Source: Paenibacillus cookii (GTDB lineage Bacteria; Bacillota; Bacilli; Paenibacillales; Paenibacillaceae). Taken from it: a DNA stretch of 64,000 bases. Below the pieces are notes generated by a model. That model ran no database searches, had not been told where the DNA came from, and saw only the letters and a program-made list of their open reading frames with translations. Every line of letters begins with the position of its first letter. Position 1 is the first letter of the stretch. The translations under genes were made by a program, and so were the position numbers. The stretch spans positions 1 through 64,000 of the forward strand of contig NZ_BORW01000022.1 in NCBI RefSeq assembly GCF_018333375.1. Direction: 5' to 3'. Of this stretch, positions 1 to 7,726 are shown one piece after another.

Positions 1-23
1 AGTGAAAGAGGCAAATTACACTG

Positions 24-136
24 AGCCTGAACAATTTATTGTCAGGCTAGCGTCTTTAGGCGCAGTTTGGCAACAGGGGGTTATACCCCAAGTGCAAACC
101 ACCCGTTGGACGGGTGGTTATGATTTTCGTTTGCAC
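24..136 (+). ncRNA. Run of four hairpins, possible structured RNA or mobile-element end
   Basis: Four stem-loops follow each other without gaps: AGCCTGA/TCAGGCT (24-48, with an inner CAAT/ATTG), GCGTCT/AGGCGC (50-63), GGGG/CCCC (77-89) and AACCACCCG/CGGGTGGTT (97-119). GTTTG (65-69) can pair with CAAAC (95-99), and GTGCAAAC (92-99) is the inverted copy of GTTTGCAC (129-136). The last strong hairpin resembles right ends of IS200/IS605 elements, whose TnpB guide RNAs lie at that end. No TnpB coding tail can be seen because the window starts here, so the identity is open; the tail of an upstream transcript ending in terminators is the dull alternative. Confidence 0.35.
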
Positions 137-167
137 CGGATTCCTTTCCTTGCATTTCGAAGGACGA

Positions 168-1046
168 TCACTGGCGCTCCTCTTGAATCAGCTCGACAAA
201 ATGCTGGGCCGTTGCGGACAAATGATGGCCTTTGAGCCAAATCAAACCGGTGGCGCCGGTCAGCTGGGGATCCGTTATTTTGGCGGCATGGAGGTTCCCG
301 CCCGGAATTTGGCGGGTAACCGTCTCGGGCACGATCGCCGAACCGAATCCGGAAGAAACAAGCTGGAGAAGCAGCGGAATGTCGGAGCATTCGGCGACGA
401 TGTTCGGTTTCAGCTGCCGGGCGGTGAACGCCATGTGAATGGTGTAGTGAACGCCCAAACCTTCCGTGCTCGGCAGGATCAGCGGCACGTCTTGGAGATC
501 GGAAAGGGACACTTCCGAACCGCTTCCGCGCATCTTTGGCGACGTCAGGCAATAAAACGGCTCCGTATGCAAATGGATGACCGAAAACGCGTCCAGCTCC
601 AGGGGCAAACGGATGATCGCAAGCTCCAGCACCCGGTTTTTGACCAATTCGCACAGGCGGGAGGATTCGTTTTGCTGGATTTTGTACGTTACATGCGGAT
701 AACGGGCCTTGAACCGGTGCAGCAAGCCGGGCAGTTCCACGGAAGACAACGTGTTGATCCCGATGTTCAGGCTGCCTTTCGCCCCTTTCCCGACCTCCAT
801 CACTTCGGAAACGGCTTCGTCCATCAGCTGCGTCATTTGCAGGGCATACCGGTACAGCGCTTTTCCGGATGCGGTCAGCTCCAGCGTTTTGCCGCTGCGT
901 TCGACAAGGCGCGTTCCCAGTTCGTCTTCCATCGCTTTCAGCTGCTGGCTAAGCGGCGGTTGGGACATATGCAGCCTTTGGGCCGCGGCGGATATCTTTC
1001 TCTCCTCCACGATGGCGATAAAATATTTCAGCTGCCTGATATCCAT
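168..1046 (-). CDS. LysR-family transcriptional regulator
   Basis: A 292-residue LysR regulator of normal length. The N-terminal winged helix (about residues 1-60) begins MDIRQLKYFIAIVEE and contains the recognition-helix segment MSQPPLSQQLKAMEDELG; the rest is the usual effector-binding domain. The start at 1046 is chosen over an in-frame ATG 21 bases upstream because GGAGGGG lies at proper spacing before it. The gene is divergent from the amidohydrolase at 1225, and LysR genes commonly control the gene they diverge from, so control of the two amidohydrolases is inferred. The effector is unknown. Confidence 0.9.
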   Translation of the reverse strand: MDIRQLKYFIAIVEERKISAAAQRLHMSQPPLSQQLKAMEDELGTRLVERSGKTLELTASGKALYRYALQMTQLMDEAVSEVMEVGKGAKGSLNIGINTLSSVELPGLLHRFKARYPHVTYKIQQNESSRLCELVKNRVLELAIIRLPLELDAFSVIHLHTEPFYCLTSPKMRGSGSEVSLSDLQDVPLILPSTEGLGVHYTIHMAFTARQLKPNIVAECSDIPLLLQLVSSGFGSAIVPETVTRQIPGGNLHAAKITDPQLTGATGLIWLKGHHLSATAQHFVELIQEERQ

Positions 1047-1101
1047 GATTCCCCTCCATAGGTCCAAAGTACATCGATGATGCTGAGGTTAGACGGTTTA
1101 T

Positions 1102-1151
1102 CTATATGATTAACGTTTGCAATTGAAAGGTTATTAATATTTTTCATATAG
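1102..1151. promoter_or_regulatory. Divergent regulatory region with inverted repeat
   Basis: The 178-base gap between the LysR gene and the first amidohydrolase is AT-rich and contains CTATATGA (1102-1109) and its exact inverted copy TCATATAG (1144-1151). Spaced inverted repeats of this sort are usual for LysR binding regions. The assignment is inference from position. Confidence 0.35.
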
Positions 1152-1224
1152 TCATCCCCATGTTAGCATAGATGATACGCAATCCGATAGATCCAATTTC
1201 GAACAGGCAGGAGGCAAAAGACGG

Positions 1225-2460
1225 ATGCAAAACGACCATTTTTGGTTCACCCATGTGCGGCTCGAAACAGGCTACCGCCTCGAAAACGGGGTCGTGACCG
1301 GCACGGAAACGGGCATCTTCCATATGAGGGTCGAACAAGGGAACATCGCGCAAATCGAACCGGAAACGTTTGTTTTCGAGGATTCGCTGCCCAAACGGGA
1401 CATGAACGGGAAGCTGATGCTTCCTTCGTTCCGGGACATGCATATCCATTTGGACAAAACCTACTACGGAGGGCCGTGGAAGGCTCCAAGCATCGCGACG
1501 AACGGCATTTTTACGCGATTTGAAGAGGAAAGGGAACTGCTGCCGAAGCAGCTTCCGGTGGCGAGGGAACGCGCGGGCAAGCTGATCGAGCTGCTGCTGC
1601 AAGCCGGAACGACGCGAATCCGCAGCCACTGCAACATCGATCCTTCGATCGGGCTTCAAAACCTGGAGGCAACGCTCCAAGCCGCCGAGGATTACAAAGG
1701 AAAAGCCGGGATCGAAATCGTGGCGTTTCCGCAGCACGGGCTGCTGCTCAGCCAATCGGTTTCCCTCATGCGGGAGGCTTTGAGAAACGGGGCGTCGCTG
1801 GTTGGAGGCGTCGATCCGGCGACCGTGGACGGCGACATCGAAAAATCGCTGCAGACCACGATGGAGCTTGCGGTGGAGGCGGATGCGGACATCGATTTGC
1901 ATATTCACGACGGGGGACATCTCGGGTTGTTCACGTTCCAGCGGCTGGCCGATTTGACGGAAGAAGCAGGCTGGCAGGGCAGAGTGACCATAAGCCATGC
2001 GCTGGCGCTGGCCGACATTCCGCAGGAAAAAGCCGCGGCCTTCGCCGACCGTCTGGCCGGCTTGGGGATATCGATCGCTTCCTCCGTGCCGCTCGGGCGG
2101 ACGATCCCGATTCCGCTGCTGCATGAGCGCGGGGTGAAGGTATGGCTTGGGGACGACAGCATTACCGATCACTGGTCCCCGTTCGGCAAAGGGGACGTGC
2201 TGGAAAAAGCGGGAACGCTGGCGGAACGTTTTCACCTCGTGGACGAGGTCGAGCTGGGGCAAACGCTCGGGTTTATTACCGGGGGCGTGACGCCGCTGAA
2301 CCGGAACGGCGAGCGGATGTGGCCGCGCGTCGGGGATGAAGCAAGCGTCGTGTTCGTGGACGCCGGCTGCTCGGCGGAAGCCGTGGCCAGAAGGTCTGAG
2401 CGGGTCGCCGTCTTTTTCAAAGGCAATCTCGTTGCCGGAGCGCTTCCGGCCGCCCGCTGA
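1225..2460 (+). CDS. Amidohydrolase, cytosine deaminase-like (first of tandem pair)
   Basis: A 411-residue metal-dependent hydrolase of the amidohydrolase superfamily, close in layout to cytosine deaminase/isopropylammelide hydrolase proteins. Metal ligands can be read in order: HxH in MHIHLDKTYYGG (about residue 73), a His in DLHIHDGGH (about 228), a His in TISHAL (about 258), and the catalytic Asp in WLGDDSITDHWSPFG (about 310). GGAGG lies at good spacing before the ATG. It is followed 27 bases later by a paralogue of exactly the same length, so the two are probably co-transcribed and may act on related cyclic amides or aminohydrolase substrates. The substrate cannot be read from sequence. 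Confidence 0.85.
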   Translation: MQNDHFWFTHVRLETGYRLENGVVTGTETGIFHMRVEQGNIAQIEPETFVFEDSLPKRDMNGKLMLPSFRDMHIHLDKTYYGGPWKAPSIATNGIFTRFEEERELLPKQLPVARERAGKLIELLLQAGTTRIRSHCNIDPSIGLQNLEATLQAAEDYKGKAGIEIVAFPQHGLLLSQSVSLMREALRNGASLVGGVDPATVDGDIEKSLQTTMELAVEADADIDLHIHDGGHLGLFTFQRLADLTEEAGWQGRVTISHALALADIPQEKAAAFADRLAGLGISIASSVPLGRTIPIPLLHERGVKVWLGDDSITDHWSPFGKGDVLEKAGTLAERFHLVDEVELGQTLGFITGGVTPLNRNGERMWPRVGDEASVVFVDAGCSAEAVARRSERVAVFFKGNLVAGALPAAR

Positions 2461-2487
2461 ACTTATGTCGAATAGAAAGGATGACCG

Positions 2488-3723
2488 ATGATGGAACATC
2501 GCTATTGGTTGATTAATGTCCGTTTGGAGAGCGGTTATGAGACGAAGGACGGCGTCGTGACCGGCACGAAAACGGAAGTGCGCCATCTGCTGATGGAGGA
2601 AGGGAACATTGCGCAAATCGTTCCGGCGGACCGGCCGATCGAAGACGGGCTTCCGCAAATCGACGCGGGGTACCGCCTTGCGCTGCCGTCTTTTATTGAA
2701 AAACACTGCCACCTGGACAAAACGCTGCTGGGCGGACGCTGGAGACCGGTCACGCCGGTGAAGTCGATTTTCGGTCGGCTCGACGAGGAGAAGAGCTTCG
2801 AGGCGTCGCGCTCCATCGCGATTCGCGACAGCGCGGCGAACTACCTGGAAGCGTCTTTAAGATCGGGGGCCACCCATATCCGGACGCATGTGGACATTTT
2901 TCCGGAGGTCGGGCTTTCCCACTTGGAAGAGGTGCAGCAGGCGCTGCATCTGTACAAGGACAAGCTTTCCCACGAAATCGTGGCGTTTCCGCAGCAGGGG
3001 CTGCTTCGTTCAAATTCGGAAAAGCTGGTGCGGGAAGCCGTCCGGCAAGGCGCGGGTTATGTCGGCGGCGTCGATCCGGCGACGGTGGACGGGGACGTGG
3101 AAAGATCGCTGCAAACGATGGTGACGATCGCCGCCGAGGAACATGCGGGAATCGACCTGCATCTGCATGATCCGGACCGTCTGGGCATTTTTACGATCAA
3201 GCGCCTGGCGGAGCTTACCGTCGAAGCCGGGCTGCAAGGCAAAGTGGCGGTCAGCCATGCCTTCAGCCTCGGGGACATTCCTGCTGCGCAGGCGGCGGAA
3301 ATGGCGGATATGCTTGCGGACGCGGGCATCACGATCATCACGAGCGTTCCGATGGGCCGGAAATTTCCGCCCGTGCGGCTGCTGCATGACCATGGGGTTG
3401 CGGTCGCCGTCGGCTGCGATAACGTGTTCGACATTTGGTCGCCGTTCGGAAACGGGGACATCCTGGAACGCGCAGGCCGATTGGCCGAAATTTCGGGCTT
3501 TGCGAACGAACGCGCGCTCGGCCAAACGTTGGGGTATATCACCGGCGGCGTGACCCCGCTGGATGAAGCCGGCGTTCAGGCTTGGCCGAAAGCAGGAGAC
3601 GAAGCAAACCTGGTGCTGGTCGAGGCCTCTTGTTCCGCCGAAGCGGTCGCCAGAAGATCCAAGCGGGCTGCAACCTTGTACAAAGGGGTTGTCGTCGCAG
3701 GCGCTTTGGATCAAGAGCAATAA
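2488..3723 (+). CDS. Amidohydrolase, cytosine deaminase-like (second of tandem pair)
   Basis: This 411-residue paralogue of the preceding gene keeps the same motifs: EKHCHLDKTLLGG (HxH with Cys between), DLHLHDPDRLG, AVSHAFSLGD and GCDNVFDIWSPFG. Both share the C-terminal pattern GYITGGVTPL and the VARRSxR segment. It clearly arose by tandem duplication, then diverged enough for different substrates. Its ATG follows AAAGGATG; an adjacent second ATG at 2491 is an equally possible start. A strong terminator follows, closing a two-gene operon that probably answers to the divergent LysR regulator. Confidence 0.85.
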   Translation: MMEHRYWLINVRLESGYETKDGVVTGTKTEVRHLLMEEGNIAQIVPADRPIEDGLPQIDAGYRLALPSFIEKHCHLDKTLLGGRWRPVTPVKSIFGRLDEEKSFEASRSIAIRDSAANYLEASLRSGATHIRTHVDIFPEVGLSHLEEVQQALHLYKDKLSHEIVAFPQQGLLRSNSEKLVREAVRQGAGYVGGVDPATVDGDVERSLQTMVTIAAEEHAGIDLHLHDPDRLGIFTIKRLAELTVEAGLQGKVAVSHAFSLGDIPAAQAAEMADMLADAGITIITSVPMGRKFPPVRLLHDHGVAVAVGCDNVFDIWSPFGNGDILERAGRLAEISGFANERALGQTLGYITGGVTPLDEAGVQAWPKAGDEANLVLVEASCSAEAVARRSKRAATLYKGVVVAGALDQEQ

Positions 3724-3745
3724 GATTCGGCCGGTCCATGACGGC

Positions 3746-3786
3746 AAAAGCCGCAAACACAGAAAGCGTGTTGCGGCTTTTTTTTG
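3746..3786 (+). terminator. Intrinsic terminator of the amidohydrolase operon
   Basis: AAAAGCCGCAA pairs with TTGCGGCTTT around a 14-base loop and runs into eight T residues. Confidence 0.85.
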
Positions 3787-3902
3787 CGCCCATGTTTTTG
3801 TCCGGAGTCGGGGCCCGAGGAGAATACGGATAAACGTTTTGGAAATTCCGACTAAAAGGGTATACAATAAAAGGAATGAAGCAGCAGAGGGGAGAATGCC
3901 GC

Positions 3903-5111
3903 ATGAATTCCATCCAATCGGATCCGTTTGTAAGAAATGGGCGCGAAAAAGGCATCGCAGCCCGGTCCGACCGGCTTGCGGCCTTGTTTGCGGAACGTGC
4001 CGCGCTGCACGACCGCGAAGGGTCGTTTCCGTTTGAAAACTTTGAAGATTTGCGCGAAGCCGGGTATTTGGCATTAACGGTGCCGCAAACATTCGGCGGG
4101 GAAGAAGCATCCTTGTATGAAATGCTGCTTGCGCAAGAGCGGCTTGCCAAAGGAGACGGGTCGACGGCGCTGGCCGTCGGCTGGCATGTGAGCCAAGTGC
4201 TGCAGATGAGGATCAAGCAGTCGTGGCCGCCGAAGCTGTACGCGGATTTTTGCCGGAGCGTCGTCGAACGAGGCGCCATGATCAACCAGTTTGCAAGCGA
4301 ACCTTCCACGGGCAGTCCGAGCCGGGGAGGACGCCCGCAGACTTCCGCAACCAAAACCGGGGGCGGTTACCTGTTAACCGGGCGCAAAACATTCAGCTCG
4401 CTGATTCCGGTCCTCGATCAGTTTACGGTCACGGCGTTCGTCGAAGACGAGGAACGCATCGGCACGTTTTTCGTGCGCAAAGGTCCCGGCGTCGGCATCG
4501 ACGAAACCTGGGATACGCTCGGCATGCGGGGAACCGGAAGCCATGATTTGCTGCTGGACGGCGTCTTCGTGCCGGCGGAGGAAAGAATCGACGGAAACGA
4601 AGGCGACGGTCAAGACGCCGGGGAAGGGATGTCCGACCACGGGGGCGCGCTGCTGCATATCCCCGCATGTTATTTGGGCATCGCTTGGGCGGCCCGCGAT
4701 TTCGCGGTGCGATTCGCCGCGGATTACCGGCCGAGCAGCCTGCCCGGACCGATCGCGGAGCTGCCGCATATCCAGCAAAAAATAGGGGAGATGGAGCAGG
4801 AGCGGATCACCGCCCGCACGCTGCTGTACAGCGTCGCGGACCGCTGGGACCGTCTGCCTGAAGAGCGGGCTTCCATGAGGCCGGAGCTGGGCCTCGCCAA
4901 AACGGTGGCGACGAACGCCGCGATTCGGATCGTCGATTTGGCCATGCGGATCGTGGGCGGATCGAGCCTGTCGCGCAGCCTGCCGCTCGAGCGGATGTAC
5001 CGCGACGTCCGCGCCGGCCTGCATAACCCGCCGATGGACGATTCCGTCATCGCCATGCTTGCCCGGCGGGCCGTTGAAGCATGCAGGAAAGGAACGAACC
5101 TTGCCGAGTGA
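3903..5111 (+). CDS. Acyl-CoA dehydrogenase family flavoprotein
   Basis: A 402-residue protein of the acyl-CoA dehydrogenase/flavin monooxygenase fold. The N-terminal helical domain (KGIAARSDRLAALFAERAALHDREG), a middle beta domain with TGRKTFSSL and the GMRGTGSHD segment typical of the family, and the C-terminal helical domain ending in the IVGGSSLSRSLPLERMYRDVRAGL motif are all present. The start is put at 3903, after GAGGGGAG; an in-frame ATG at 3876 has no ribosome site. The GMRGTGS/IVGG variant is also common in DszC- and hydroxylase-like members that use reduced flavin instead of acyl-CoA, so either a dehydrogenase or a monooxygenase role is possible. Confidence 0.8.
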   Translation: MNSIQSDPFVRNGREKGIAARSDRLAALFAERAALHDREGSFPFENFEDLREAGYLALTVPQTFGGEEASLYEMLLAQERLAKGDGSTALAVGWHVSQVLQMRIKQSWPPKLYADFCRSVVERGAMINQFASEPSTGSPSRGGRPQTSATKTGGGYLLTGRKTFSSLIPVLDQFTVTAFVEDEERIGTFFVRKGPGVGIDETWDTLGMRGTGSHDLLLDGVFVPAEERIDGNEGDGQDAGEGMSDHGGALLHIPACYLGIAWAARDFAVRFAADYRPSSLPGPIAELPHIQQKIGEMEQERITARTLLYSVADRWDRLPEERASMRPELGLAKTVATNAAIRIVDLAMRIVGGSSLSRSLPLERMYRDVRAGLHNPPMDDSVIAMLARRAVEACRKGTNLAE

Positions 5112-5120
5112 ATCGAGGGG

Positions 5121-5153
5121 AAAGCCTCCGGAGAAATCCGGAGGCTTTTTTGC
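5121..5153 (+). terminator. Intrinsic terminator
   Basis: AAAGCCTCCGGA pairs with TCCGGAGGCTTTTTT directly after the acyl-CoA dehydrogenase-like gene. Confidence 0.9.
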
Positions 5154-5281
5154 GATGAACGGCCCGGCTATGGCCCGGCGGATGCATCTATGCGTCCGTG
5201 CGGATTTCGGTATACACAGATCCGGGATTACATGGTAGGATATAGCTTATATCATTTTGACGAAAGAGGATTGTTGAACGT

Positions 5282-5899
5282 ATGCTTACTGCAATCATCC
5301 ACGGTATCCTGCTCGCTTTCGGGCTGATTCTCCCGCTCGGGGCGCAAAACGTGTTCGTGTTCAACCAAGGCGCTTCGCAGCCGAAATTCAGGGGGGCCAT
5401 ACCGGTGATCGTGACGGCGGCCTGCTGCGACTCGCTCCTGATCCTGCTTGCCGTTCTCGGCGTTTCCATCGTCGTGTTTACGATTCCCGTGCTGCAAACG
5501 GCCATCTTTGTTGTCGGCCTCGCCTTTCTGCTGTATATGGGCTGGTCGATCTGGAAAAGCAAACCGGCCAGGCTGGACAAGCGCGAAGCGGCATTGTCGC
5601 CCAAAAAGCAAATCATGTTCGCCATGTCGGTATCGCTCCTGAACCCGCATGCCATCCTCGACACGATCGGCGTGATCGGAACCAGCTCCCTCGGCTATGC
5701 CGGCGCGGACAAGCTGATGTTTACCGTCGCCACGATGGCCGTGTCCTGGATCTGGTTTTTCGCGCTGGCGTTTGCGGGGAAAACGGTAGGGGCGGTTGAT
5801 ACCGGCGGCCGGATATTAAACGTAATCAACAAGCTGTCCGCCTTGGTCATTTGGGGCGTGGCCGTCTACATCGCGTTGAAGCTGTTTAAGCTGGTTTGA
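5282..5899 (+). CDS. LysE/RhtB-family amino acid exporter
   Basis: A 205-residue membrane protein of normal LysE length with about six hydrophobic segments. The N-terminus carries the family signature GLILPLGAQNVFVFNQG, followed by AACCDSLLI and the central SLLNPHAILDTIGVIG motif, which together identify the LysE branch that exports basic or other amino acids. It is a single-gene unit flanked by terminators; RBS AAGAGGA precedes the ATG. The exported amino acid is not known. Confidence 0.85.
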   Translation: MLTAIIHGILLAFGLILPLGAQNVFVFNQGASQPKFRGAIPVIVTAACCDSLLILLAVLGVSIVVFTIPVLQTAIFVVGLAFLLYMGWSIWKSKPARLDKREAALSPKKQIMFAMSVSLLNPHAILDTIGVIGTSSLGYAGADKLMFTVATMAVSWIWFFALAFAGKTVGAVDTGGRILNVINKLSALVIWGVAVYIALKLFKLV

Positions 5900-5965
5900 C
5901 GCGGTCCAAAGAGGTTTTCGGGCACTTGTTTAGGCCGGCGGCCGGCAATCGGAAACGACTCAAGG

Positions 5966-6008
5966 AAGCCATCCCGAATTCGTCCAGGTTTTGGGGATGG
6001 CTTTTTTC
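5966..6008 (+). terminator. Intrinsic terminator
   Basis: AAGCCATCCC pairs with GGGATGGCTT around a 16-base loop and is followed by six T residues, after the LysE gene. Confidence 0.8.
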
Positions 6009-6117
6009 CCGAGAAGCAAGGCAGCTGAAACATTTTACTTACTTTTATAAAGTTCATGTGATAAAATAAGCATAATCATACCGATTGGAAAAATATACAT
6101 AGAGGAGAAGATGCATC

Positions 6118-6744
6118 ATGAGCCAGTTTCAACAATTGGTGCAGGCCCGCAGATCGGCCAATAAGTTTAAGATGGATGTCGCCATCAGCGAGCAGGAGCT
6201 TCACGACATGTTCAGCCTCGTCAAATTCGCCCCTTCCGCGTTCAATTTGCAGCATGCCCGTTATGTGGCCGTTACGGACAAGGAACTTAAGGATAAAATA
6301 TACGAGGCCGCCCATAAGCAGTACAAAGTCAAAACCAGCTCGGCCGTCATTGCGGTCCTGGGCGACCTGGAGGCTTACCGGAACGTCGGGCCCATCAATG
6401 AGGGGCTGCTGAATCTGGGGGTCATGGACCAACGGGAATTCGACGACACCGTCAACGACGTGACCCGCATGTACGAGGAAGGCGGCGATTCGTTCAAACG
6501 GGACGAGGCGATCCGCAACGCAAGCCTGTCCGCCATGCTGTTCATGCTGATTGCCAAGGACAAAGGCTGGGATACGTGCCCGATGATCGGTTTCGATCCG
6601 GAACGGCTGAAGCAGGCGCTGAACATTCCGGACCGTTACGTGCCCGTCATGCTGATTGCCGTCGGGAAAGAGGACACCGAAAAGCAAAGGCCCCGCGGAT
6701 ACCGCAAACCGGTCGGCGAATTCGCGTCGTTTAACGGATTATAA
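6118..6744 (+). CDS. Nitroreductase-family NAD(P)H flavoprotein
   Basis: A 208-residue FMN oxidoreductase of the nitroreductase superfamily. The N-terminus has the ARRSANKF version of the usual RRSxRxF flavin-binding start, followed by FAPSAFNLQHARYVAV (the PSxxNxQ-type segment), a middle ASLSAMLFMLIAKDKGWDTCPMIG segment that closes the active site, and the C-terminal IAVGKE...RPRGYRKP end. RBS GAGGAG precedes the start. It is transcribed alone. Likely jobs are reduction of quinones or nitro compounds; the substrate is not readable. Confidence 0.85.
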   Translation: MSQFQQLVQARRSANKFKMDVAISEQELHDMFSLVKFAPSAFNLQHARYVAVTDKELKDKIYEAAHKQYKVKTSSAVIAVLGDLEAYRNVGPINEGLLNLGVMDQREFDDTVNDVTRMYEEGGDSFKRDEAIRNASLSAMLFMLIAKDKGWDTCPMIGFDPERLKQALNIPDRYVPVMLIAVGKEDTEKQRPRGYRKPVGEFASFNGL

Positions 6745-6757
6745 AAAAATGCCGCAA

Positions 6758-6788
6758 GAACCGTCTTTCCGAAAAGGCGGTTTTTGCG
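6758..6788 (+). terminator. Intrinsic terminator
   Basis: AACCGTCTTT pairs with AAAGGCGGTTTTT just after the nitroreductase gene. Confidence 0.75.
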
Positions 6789-6902
6789 TTTTGTCGTTCT
6801 CGCACGTCGCGGCAAACGCTGCTGCCGATTGGAAATCCGCCCTCATTTTGTTACGATGGTAGGCAGTAAAACGCCGACATTCATCACGGGGAGGGATATT
6901 TT

Positions 6903-7541
6903 ATGAGAGCTTTCCGACAGCTTTTCTGGATCGCTTTGCTGTGCGTTGCCGTCACCGGATGCACCGGAGGCGGGAAACAGGCCGAAGCCGTCCAACCGGC
7001 GGATAACGGGACAAGCCCGACAAACCCGGCAAGCACGAACGCTTCGCAAACGACTCCTGCAGGGGACAACGCATCCACAGACATCCAGGCGTATTTTACC
7101 CAGGAGGGGGATCGGCCGGAGGAGGCGATCATCGAACTTATCGAGGAGGCGAAAAGCACGCTGGACATTGCGATCTACAGCCTGAACTACAAGCCGATCG
7201 TGGATGCGATCGAAGATGCCGCCGACCGGGGGGTTCGGGTGCGGATGTTGACCGACCGGGAGCATGCGGAGGAAAAAAGCAAACAGCGCGATGCGCTGCA
7301 AAGACTGAAGAAGGCCGGCATCCCGGTCAAAATCAACCGCCATGAAGGCAAAATGCATTTGAAAATGCTGGTGGCCGACGGCGTCAATGTAGAAGCGGGA
7401 TCGTTTAACTATTTGGACTCCTCCGTCAAAGAAAACGACGACGTGGCGCTCATCATTCGCGACGATCAAGTCGGCCGGAGGTTCGAGGCTGCTTTTGACA
7501 GGATGTGGAACGACAAGGATCGTTTTGAAGACGACCAGTAG
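6903..7541 (+). CDS. Phospholipase D-like lipoprotein with one HKD motif
   Basis: A 212-residue exported protein. The signal peptide ends in a lipobox (VTGC, Cys at about residue 20), so it should be anchored to the outer face of the membrane. A Ser/Thr/Pro/Asn-rich linker to about residue 60 precedes a single phospholipase D-type domain with the catalytic motif HLKMLVAD (HxKxxxxD) and the downstream GSFN segment. A single HKD motif and short length match the Nuc/endonuclease-like branch, which works as a dimer and may cut nucleic acid or phosphodiesters. RBS GGGGAGG precedes the ATG. Confidence 0.8.
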   Translation: MRAFRQLFWIALLCVAVTGCTGGGKQAEAVQPADNGTSPTNPASTNASQTTPAGDNASTDIQAYFTQEGDRPEEAIIELIEEAKSTLDIAIYSLNYKPIVDAIEDAADRGVRVRMLTDREHAEEKSKQRDALQRLKKAGIPVKINRHEGKMHLKMLVADGVNVEAGSFNYLDSSVKENDDVALIIRDDQVGRRFEAAFDRMWNDKDRFEDDQ

Positions 7542-7726
7542 CATTTGCTTGGCCGGATGTAACAAAATGATGAACATTGCCTTTCCAGGCATTCGGGTGC
7601 GTGAATATCGTTTGACATCCACGGGGAGTTTTGTTTTAACTATATTTAACGTAGTAGCGCGTACTAGAAGCGACAAGCTGGAACAGACAGCTGGAACAAA
7701 CTCTCATGGAGATTGGAGTCATACCA

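Noticed and set aside
7640..7680. Possible operator GTAGTAGCGCGTACTA before ubiD
   Set aside because: The symmetry is weak, and no promoter with proper spacing could be placed around it (TTGACA at 7612 lacks a matching -10).
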